This document shows positions 41,778 to 46,676 of a stretch of 46,676 bases of DNA, one piece after another; the first letter of the stretch is position 1, and each line of letters begins with the position of its first letter. The translations under genes were made by a program, and so were the position numbers. Source of the stretch: Acidobacteriota bacterium (GTDB lineage Bacteria > Acidobacteriota > Vicinamibacteria > Vicinamibacterales > SCN-69-37); NCBI GenBank assembly GCA_947467605.1, contig CANIII010000030.1:1-46676 (forward strand). The letters are read 5' to 3'. Below the pieces are notes generated by a model that saw only the letters and a program-made list of their open reading frames with translations, was not told the origin of the DNA and did not search any database.

Positions 41778-44129
41778 CTACTTGCCCAGTATCCGTTCCG
41801 GCCGCATGACGAGGTTCTCGATGAAGAACTCCATCATGCGCTGGTTGTTCACGCCCGTGTGTGGCTGGTCGGGGCCGACTTGCATCTCGAAGCTCTTGCC
41901 GGCCTTCTGGAGCGCGGTCACGAGCTGCATCATGTTGTTCGGATGCACGTTGTTGTCGGCCGTGCCGTAATACAACATCAAACGGCCCTTGAGATTCGCA
42001 GCGAGGTTGACGGCGTTGCCGGCCTCATAGCCTTCCTTGTTCTCCTGCGGAATCCACATGTAGCGCTCGGTGTAAACCGAATCGTAGTGATACCAGCTTG
42101 TCACCGGTGATGATGACGACGCGGCGGCAATCACTTCGGGGTGGCGCAAGATCATCAGCGCCGACGAGGTGCCGCCATAGGACGTGCCGTAGATGCCGAC
42201 GCGATCCTTGTCGAAATACGGGCGCGACCACAACGCCTTGACGCCATTCGCCATGTCATCCATCTCCACGGTGCCGAGATGCATGTAGACCTGATCAAGC
42301 GTGCGCTTGCCCTGCCCAGGCGCTGAACGTGAACTGAGATTCACAATGAGGAAGCCGTACTCCGCCGTGGCATTCGCATTCGCGAAGTTCTCGGTCGGCA
42401 CATTGCTGCCGCTCGCGGGACCACCGTAGACAGGAATCAACGTCGGATACTTCTTCGTCGCATCAAAGTTCGACGGGAACTGAATCTGCCCATACAACGT
42501 CGTCTTGCCATCCGCCGACAGGTACGTGAACTGCTCTGCCTTCTTGAGGCCGAGCGTGTCGAACTTGGTGGTGTCGGCCTTCGCAAGCTGTGCGACAGCC
42601 TTGCCGGTCATGTCCACTAGCTGCGTGGCCACCGGCGTGTCGTGCGTCTGATAGACATCAATGAAGTACTTGTTGTCTGCCGAGATGCCGCAGCCGCCAC
42701 CACCGCCACCCGGACCGCCGCCCGCGCGGCCACCACCCGCCGGCGCGCCACCCACCGGACACGCACCGACGCTGTGATTGAACTTCGGATCGGTGAGCCG
42801 CACGTCGCCCGTGCCATCCAGATTCACACGATGCAACTGCGTCTTCATCCAGTTGTCGCCATCGCGCGCCGTATAGAAGAGGACGTTTCGCGCTTCGTCG
42901 AGCTTCACGATCGCGCCCGCTTCGGCCGTCGCGAGCTTCGTGATCGGATTGATGAGCTTGCCGGTGAAGTCGTAGAGGTAGTAGTTGCTGAAGCCGTTGC
43001 GCTCCGACTCCCAGATGAAGCGCTTCTTGTCGGCGAGGATCGTCATGCCGGGATGATTTTCGACCCAACCGGTCGGCCACTCTTCGCGAATGATCACGCG
43101 GCACTTGGTCGTCGACGCACTGCATCCCACAAACTCAAGAATGTTCTGCTTGCGGTTCGTGCGGTTCATCATCAGCTCTGAGCTGTCTGCGGCCCAGCGC
43201 ATCTGATAGACGTAGTGGCCGATGACGTCGTTGGAGAATGCGCGGCCGTCGCGCACATCGATCTTCTTCGCGGCGCCGGCACCGACGTCATACACGAACA
43301 CTTCCGGCACCGGATTCGGCGCGCCCGCTTTCGGATACGCCTCAACGTCCATCGCCGTCTGAATGCCGGTCTGATTCATGCCGAGGTAGAAATCTTTCAC
43401 TTCACTCTCGTCGAAGCGGTAGTAGCCGACCTGCTGGCTGTTGGGCGCCCACCAGATCGCGGTGGTCTGCCCCAGCTCTTCGCCGTAGACCCAGCTGCCC
43501 GATCCATTCTTGATGCGCTTCTCGACGCTGCCGTCCGTCGTCACTTGAACCTCGCCCGTGCCATCGGCATTCGCGACCCAGAAGTTGCGCGCGCGATAGA
43601 ACGCTTTGAACTTGCCGTCGGGCGAGAGCGCGCACTCGAGCTGACGACCGCGCGGCGCACCGCCCGCCGGGCATCCAGCCATCGGAGTGACGGGCATCTC
43701 ATGCTGCTGCTGCTCGAGGCCACCCTGGCTCTGACCTCCGCCGCGACCCGCGGCCGGCGGCGCCTGGCCGGCGGCCGGCGGACCAGCCTGACGTCCACCG
43801 CCAGCGCGTCCTGCACCTCGTCCACCCACAGCTGCGGGCGCGGCGGCCGCGGTGCCGGCCGCGGGGGCGGCAGCATCGGCGACCTTCATCGTGGCCAGAT
43901 CAACAGACATCGGCTTGCCCCCAGCCGTGTACGTCAGGCTCTTGCCATCGGCCGAAAACTGCGCGTTACTGATCGCGCCCGGAACGACGGCGCCCGTCAT
44001 CTGCGGCTGCATCTTGGTGTAGTTGTCGAAGCCTGGCATCAGCTTCAGTCGATCCTGGGCCAGCAGACCAGTGGCGGCCGCGGCTGCCACGAGAACAGTG
44101 ACAAAGAGCGTGCGTGTCCGTTGTTTCAT
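41778..44129 (-). CDS. S9 family peptidase (DPP IV-like prolyl oligopeptidase)
   Basis: A 783-residue exported serine peptidase. The ATG at 44129 gives the signal peptide MKQRTRTLFVTVLVAAAAATGLLA. An N-terminal beta-propeller of the DPP IV type (about 40-540) precedes the alpha/beta-hydrolase domain, which starts near LIPVYGGPASG. The catalytic triad fits Ser650 in GTSYGG, Asp725 in YGTADNN and His757 in GPDQPHTG. The family cuts dipeptides after Pro or Ala from peptide N-termini. Two low-complexity Gly/Ala/Pro-rich stretches interrupt the propeller (GGRGAGRAGGG and PAGGGRAGGGPGGGGGGCG), a feature common in Acidobacteriota homologues. It has its own terminator. Confidence 0.92.
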   Translation of the reverse strand: MKQRTRTLFVTVLVAAAAATGLLAQDRLKLMPGFDNYTKMQPQMTGAVVPGAISNAQFSADGKSLTYTAGGKPMSVDLATMKVADAAAPAAGTAAAAPAAVGGRGAGRAGGGRQAGPPAAGQAPPAAGRGGGQSQGGLEQQQHEMPVTPMAGCPAGGAPRGRQLECALSPDGKFKAFYRARNFWVANADGTGEVQVTTDGSVEKRIKNGSGSWVYGEELGQTTAIWWAPNSQQVGYYRFDESEVKDFYLGMNQTGIQTAMDVEAYPKAGAPNPVPEVFVYDVGAGAAKKIDVRDGRAFSNDVIGHYVYQMRWAADSSELMMNRTNRKQNILEFVGCSASTTKCRVIIREEWPTGWVENHPGMTILADKKRFIWESERNGFSNYYLYDFTGKLINPITKLATAEAGAIVKLDEARNVLFYTARDGDNWMKTQLHRVNLDGTGDVRLTDPKFNHSVGACPVGGAPAGGGRAGGGPGGGGGGCGISADNKYFIDVYQTHDTPVATQLVDMTGKAVAQLAKADTTKFDTLGLKKAEQFTYLSADGKTTLYGQIQFPSNFDATKKYPTLIPVYGGPASGSNVPTENFANANATAEYGFLIVNLSSRSAPGQGKRTLDQVYMHLGTVEMDDMANGVKALWSRPYFDKDRVGIYGTSYGGTSSALMILRHPEVIAAASSSSPVTSWYHYDSVYTERYMWIPQENKEGYEAGNAVNLAANLKGRLMLYYGTADNNVHPNNMMQLVTALQKAGKSFEMQVGPDQPHTGVNNQRMMEFFIENLVMRPERILGK

Positions 44130-44164
44130 AGGGCGCCAGTCTATACCGGGTCGTCTGGCCCCCT

Positions 44165-44209
44165 GAAAACATCGGGAGTTAATTCGATGAATTAACTCCC
44201 GATGTTTTC
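44165..44209. repeat. Perfect inverted repeat with 21-bp arms
   Basis: The arms 44165-44185 and 44189-44209 are perfect reverse complements around a GAT centre; the core is GGGAGTTAATTC/GAATTAACTCCC flanked by AAAACATC/GATGTTTT. It lies 36 bp upstream of the peptidase start and 79 bp before the propeller gene, in a divergent gap, so it is not a terminator. The AT-rich centre in GC-rich DNA suggests a mobile REP-like hairpin or a large operator. Confidence 0.85.
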
Positions 44210-44288
44210 TCTCTCCGGTGACAATGGCGCTGGCACGCGGATTGCTGTTGACTGAGCTGCCAACCCTGTCTGAAACAAGGAGACCGCG

Positions 44289-45335
44289 ATGAAGGACTCG
44301 ATACTTCGCCTCAGTGTGTGGACCGCCCTGACTGCGGCCATTGTGGTCACGGGCGGACGCGCGACGTCGTCGATGGCCGCACAGACGTTCATTCCGAACG
44401 ACGGTCCCTACAAACTCACCGGCAACTCCGGACTGTCGTATGTGGGCACGTCGCACGTGTACGACTCGACGTCGAATCACCTGTACTCCTCGACGCGGGC
44501 CGGCATCTACCACTTCGACACCACCTCGATGAAGGTCGTGGGTCGCACACCAACCGTGCGCGGCGCCGGCTCGATGTCACTCGACGTTGCCCGCAACGAG
44601 CTTTACGTACTCGCCCTGCACGAGAACGTCATGAACGTGGTCGACGTCACCACGCAGAAGGTCGTGCGCACATTCTTCGCGCCGGCGTGGTTCAACGTGT
44701 TCTATGAGGCGGATCGCGGCGAGCTCTACTACCTGCGCGGCGACACGCGCGACGTGCAGATCGCTGATCGGCTGACGGGCCGCGTGCTGAAGACACTAAC
44801 TCTGGCCGGACGTCCGTCATTCCTCGATGGTGACCCGTCGCATCATCGCGTGCTCGTGCGCCTCGCCGACACGAAGCAGATTCAGATCATCGGCACGACC
44901 GATCGCGAGATCACGGGCGCGTGGGAGGCACGCGACGATGGGCAGTCCGCCATGGCGATCGACCCGACCGGCACGCGCGTGTTCATCAGCTCCGGCCGCG
45001 ACGTCCTGATGCTCGATGGCGAGACGGGCAAGGCACTCAGCCGCATCGGCATGGGCAGCAACATCGAGTCAATCGTGTACGACCCGGGTACTCAGTTCGT
45101 GGTGGCGCTGTCGGGTGGCCAGGTCAATGTCGCCAAAGTGAGTGCGACCGGCATGCAGCTGCAGCAAAGCCTCAACACGCGCTCGTTCGTGCAGGAGATC
45201 TTCCTCGACCCGAAGACGCACAGGATTTTCGGCATCAGCCGCCTCTATGACGATGGCGTGATGCGGGACTACACGGCGCAGTCATTGCCGCCGGACGGCG
45301 GGTCCACACTGCTGACGCTCACGTTGCGACAGTAG
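44289..45335 (+). CDS. Secreted beta-propeller (YVTN-like) protein, paralogue 1
   Basis: A 348-residue exported protein preceded by AAGGAGA. The signal region is MKDSILRLSVWTALTAAIVVTGG, with cleavage probably near SMAAQ. The rest shows repeated blades of about 40 residues, for example VYDSTSNHLYSSTRAGIYHFDTT, LDVARNELYVLALHENVMNVVD, and AIDPTGTRVFISSGRDVLMLD, as in YVTN/SMP-30-like propellers. No catalytic residues stand out; such proteins usually bind ligands or partners. A paralogue follows after 17 bp, so this is a tandem duplication and probably an operon. Function unknown. Confidence 0.75.
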   Translation: MKDSILRLSVWTALTAAIVVTGGRATSSMAAQTFIPNDGPYKLTGNSGLSYVGTSHVYDSTSNHLYSSTRAGIYHFDTTSMKVVGRTPTVRGAGSMSLDVARNELYVLALHENVMNVVDVTTQKVVRTFFAPAWFNVFYEADRGELYYLRGDTRDVQIADRLTGRVLKTLTLAGRPSFLDGDPSHHRVLVRLADTKQIQIIGTTDREITGAWEARDDGQSAMAIDPTGTRVFISSGRDVLMLDGETGKALSRIGMGSNIESIVYDPGTQFVVALSGGQVNVAKVSATGMQLQQSLNTRSFVQEIFLDPKTHRIFGISRLYDDGVMRDYTAQSLPPDGGSTLLTLTLRQ

Positions 45336-45352
45336 GTTGTAAGATTCGGGTA

Positions 45353-46381
45353 ATGCACGGGTCGCGGTCACGACAACCCATCGGGCGATTCGTGGCTGCG
45401 GCCTGTTGTGCCGTCGCCACGCTCGTGGTGGCGCGTGACAACGGCCCCTACAGCGTGTCAGACCACGCGCGGCTGGGCTTCACACTCACCTCCAACGCAT
45501 ACGATGCCGCCAATAACCGGCTGTACGCGTCGGCGCGCGACGGCGTGTATGAGGTCGACACGAGCGCCGGCAAAGTGCTCGGACAGATTGGCCGCGTCAG
45601 CGGCGCGGGCTCCATCGCGTTCTCTGCCAAACAGAAAGAGTTGTATCTCCTCGGCCTGCATGAAGACGTCCTGCGGGTCATCGATATCGACAGCCGCAAG
45701 GTCGTGCGCACGTTCGATGCGCCGGCGTGGTTCAACGTGTTCTACGACGCTTCGCGCGACGAGCTCTACTATCTGCGCGCCGACACGAAGGCCGTACGCG
45801 TGGCCAGCCGAGTGGACGGGCACACCATCGCCACGTTGACGCTCGATGAGCATCCGTCGTTTGTGCTGATGGATCCGGCACGCAAACGCGTCCTGATTCG
45901 GCTCGCGGACCACGATCTCATCCAGGTGATCGACACGACGGAGCACGCGATCGCAGTGTCGTGGCCACTGACAGCCGACGGACAGTCGGCGATGGCCGTC
46001 GATGACACGGGCACGCGCGTGTTTGTGAGTTCAGGCAAGAACATGAAGATGCTCGATGGCCAGTCGGGCAAAGAGATGGGCCGCATCAGCATCGGCGATC
46101 AAGTGCGATCGATCGTCTATGACCCGGCCACACAGCTGGTCGCGGCGCTATGGAGCCAAAGCCAGATCCGCGTCGCGCACCTCGGCCCCCTGGGCCTCGA
46201 TGCGGTGCAGAACCTCGACACGCGGGCGGTCGTCCGGCAACTCTTCCTGAACCCGACGACGCACGCCATCCTCGCCGTCGCCACGCTGGCCGAGGCCGAC
46301 AAGATGGGTATCAACGCCAACTTCGCCCCTGACGCCGGCCTCCGCACGTCCGCGCTCCTGACGCTGAAGTACAGCAAGTGA
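45353..46381 (+). CDS. Secreted beta-propeller (YVTN-like) protein, paralogue 2
   Basis: A 342-residue exported protein that aligns over its whole length with the preceding one: GPYKLTGNS/GPYSVSDHA, KVVRTFFAPAWFNVFYEA/KVVRTFDAPAWFNVFYDA, DDGQSAMAIDPTGTRVFISSG/ADGQSAMAVDDTGTRVFVSSG and a shared SxLLTLxxx end. The signal peptide is basic (MHGSRSRQPIGRF) followed by VAAACCAVATLVVA. The two clearly arose by duplication and have diverged. Six or seven propeller blades fit the length. Role unknown; co-expression with paralogue 1 is likely from the 17-bp gap. Confidence 0.75.
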   Translation: MHGSRSRQPIGRFVAAACCAVATLVVARDNGPYSVSDHARLGFTLTSNAYDAANNRLYASARDGVYEVDTSAGKVLGQIGRVSGAGSIAFSAKQKELYLLGLHEDVLRVIDIDSRKVVRTFDAPAWFNVFYDASRDELYYLRADTKAVRVASRVDGHTIATLTLDEHPSFVLMDPARKRVLIRLADHDLIQVIDTTEHAIAVSWPLTADGQSAMAVDDTGTRVFVSSGKNMKMLDGQSGKEMGRISIGDQVRSIVYDPATQLVAALWSQSQIRVAHLGPLGLDAVQNLDTRAVVRQLFLNPTTHAILAVATLAEADKMGINANFAPDAGLRTSALLTLKYSK

Positions 46382-46422
46382 CGGGCGGAACGGCCAAGAC
46401 GGGCAGAGCCCTTGTGCCTAGA

Positions 46423-46550
46423 GGGGGTCAGAGCCTTTTTCCACAGATTTCCACAGATAGGGGACAGAGCAGACGCCGAGTGCGTCTCACACATGGCGTT
46501 ATGCTCTGTCCCCTTTTTGGCAAAATCTGTGGAAAAGGGCTCTGACCCCC
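46423..46550. repeat. Nested inverted-repeat element (GGGGTCAGAGCC family, copy 2)
   Basis: A 128-bp element made of three nested hairpins. Outer arms of 28 bp (46423-46450 and 46523-46550) match with one mismatch and contain GGGGGTCAGAGCC and TTTTCCACAGATTT. Inner arms GGGGACAGAGC (46460-46470) and GCTCTGTCCCC (46503-46513) are perfect. A small AGACGC/GCGTCT hairpin (46471-46476 with 46482-46487) lies in the centre. It encodes no transposase and looks like a non-autonomous REP/MITE-type element. Confidence 0.82.
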
Positions 46551-46676
46551 TTGCGAACCCGCCTCCTGACACCGCACCCGCCGCGCGCTGACGGCGACTA
46601 TGTCCTCTATTGGATGACGACGACGCGGCGGCTGCGCAGCAACTTTGCCCTGGAGCGCGCGGTCGCGCTGGCGCGC
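46551..46676 (+). CDS. Photolyase-like protein, N-terminus only (runs off window)
   Basis: From a TTG at 46551 the frame reads 42 codons to the window edge. It contains GDYVLYWMTTTRRLRSNFALE followed by RAVALAR (residues 19-42), the start typical of photolyases, especially the class II CPD type (GDYVLYWM, then a helix leading to the antenna-domain strand). The TTG is the first base after the repeat at 46423-46550, so the repeat abuts the gene; no ATG lies in frame upstream. If intact it is a second photolyase besides the FeS type. Class and completeness cannot be judged from this fragment. Confidence 0.55.
   Translation, partial: MRTRLLTPHPPRADGDYVLYWMTTTRRLRSNFALERAVALAR

Noticed and set aside
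41684..41809. A 41-codon ORF (MVSEETDTETEF...) after the truncated sigma gene.
   Set aside because: Its second half is read from the terminator hairpin and the peptidase 3' end, so only the first dozen codons could be a gene remnant.
1..46676. Searched by eye for CRISPR arrays, tRNA/rRNA genes, integrases, transposases or phage genes.
   Set aside because: None found; the repeats present are dispersed hairpins, not regularly spaced arrays, and no gap has a tRNA-like fold.

Overview
The window reads as chromosomal DNA of a GC-rich Gram-negative bacterium, most likely an Acidobacteriota member of the Vicinamibacteria type. This is inferred from gene content: three very large Oar-like TonB-dependent receptors with an N-terminal carboxypeptidase-regulatory domain, a DUF1592/DUF1552/ankyrin secreted trio, an S9 peptidase with Gly/Ala-rich linkers, an FeS-type photolyase, and dispersed hairpin repeats of the GGGGTCAGAGCCC...TTTTCCACAG kind. 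No rRNA, tRNA, CRISPR array or transposase gene was seen.

Left part (1-17.9 kb): a partial ankyrin protein, a DUF1552 protein and a DUF1592 cytochrome-type protein on the minus strand; a DUF2891 protein; an AHL-lactonase-like metallo-hydrolase; a DUF4870 membrane protein; an FeS-BCP photolyase; a coupled ArsR-methyltransferase regulator (SahR-like) and ahcY pair; a RHH/MazF-type toxin-antitoxin pair; an unrecognised secreted protein; chrA; and Oar-like receptor 1.

Central part (18.1-40.4 kb): what looks like a phosphate-limitation island. It holds a tightly packed seven-gene minus-strand operon containing btaA and btaB (betaine lipid DGTS synthesis) with a PHP hydrolase, two GT4 glycosyltransferases, a small membrane protein and a DUF2334-type deacetylase. 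Directly upstream lie Oar-like receptor 2 and an esterase-like phytase-family protein, then a divergent secreted JAMM-type protein, Oar-like receptor 3, and a split pst locus: porin-pstS-pstC-pstA-phoR on the minus strand, divergent from pstB-phoU. Several intergenic regions carry PHO-box-like direct repeats built on GTTACA/GTCATT half-sites with an exact 11-bp period. The best array has four half-sites, upstream of the phytase-like gene. Together this suggests coordinated phosphate scavenging (porin, Pst, phytase-like enzyme, TonB receptors) and replacement of phospholipids by betaine lipids and glycolipids.

Right part (40.4-46.7 kb): a TlpA-like lipoprotein with an unusual Cys-rich tail, a 5'-truncated sigma factor next to a repeat element, an S9 (DPP IV-like) peptidase, two tandem paralogous secreted beta-propeller proteins, a nested inverted-repeat element, and the first codons of a second photolyase running off the window. 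A perfect inverted repeat with 21-bp arms lies between the peptidase and the propeller genes.
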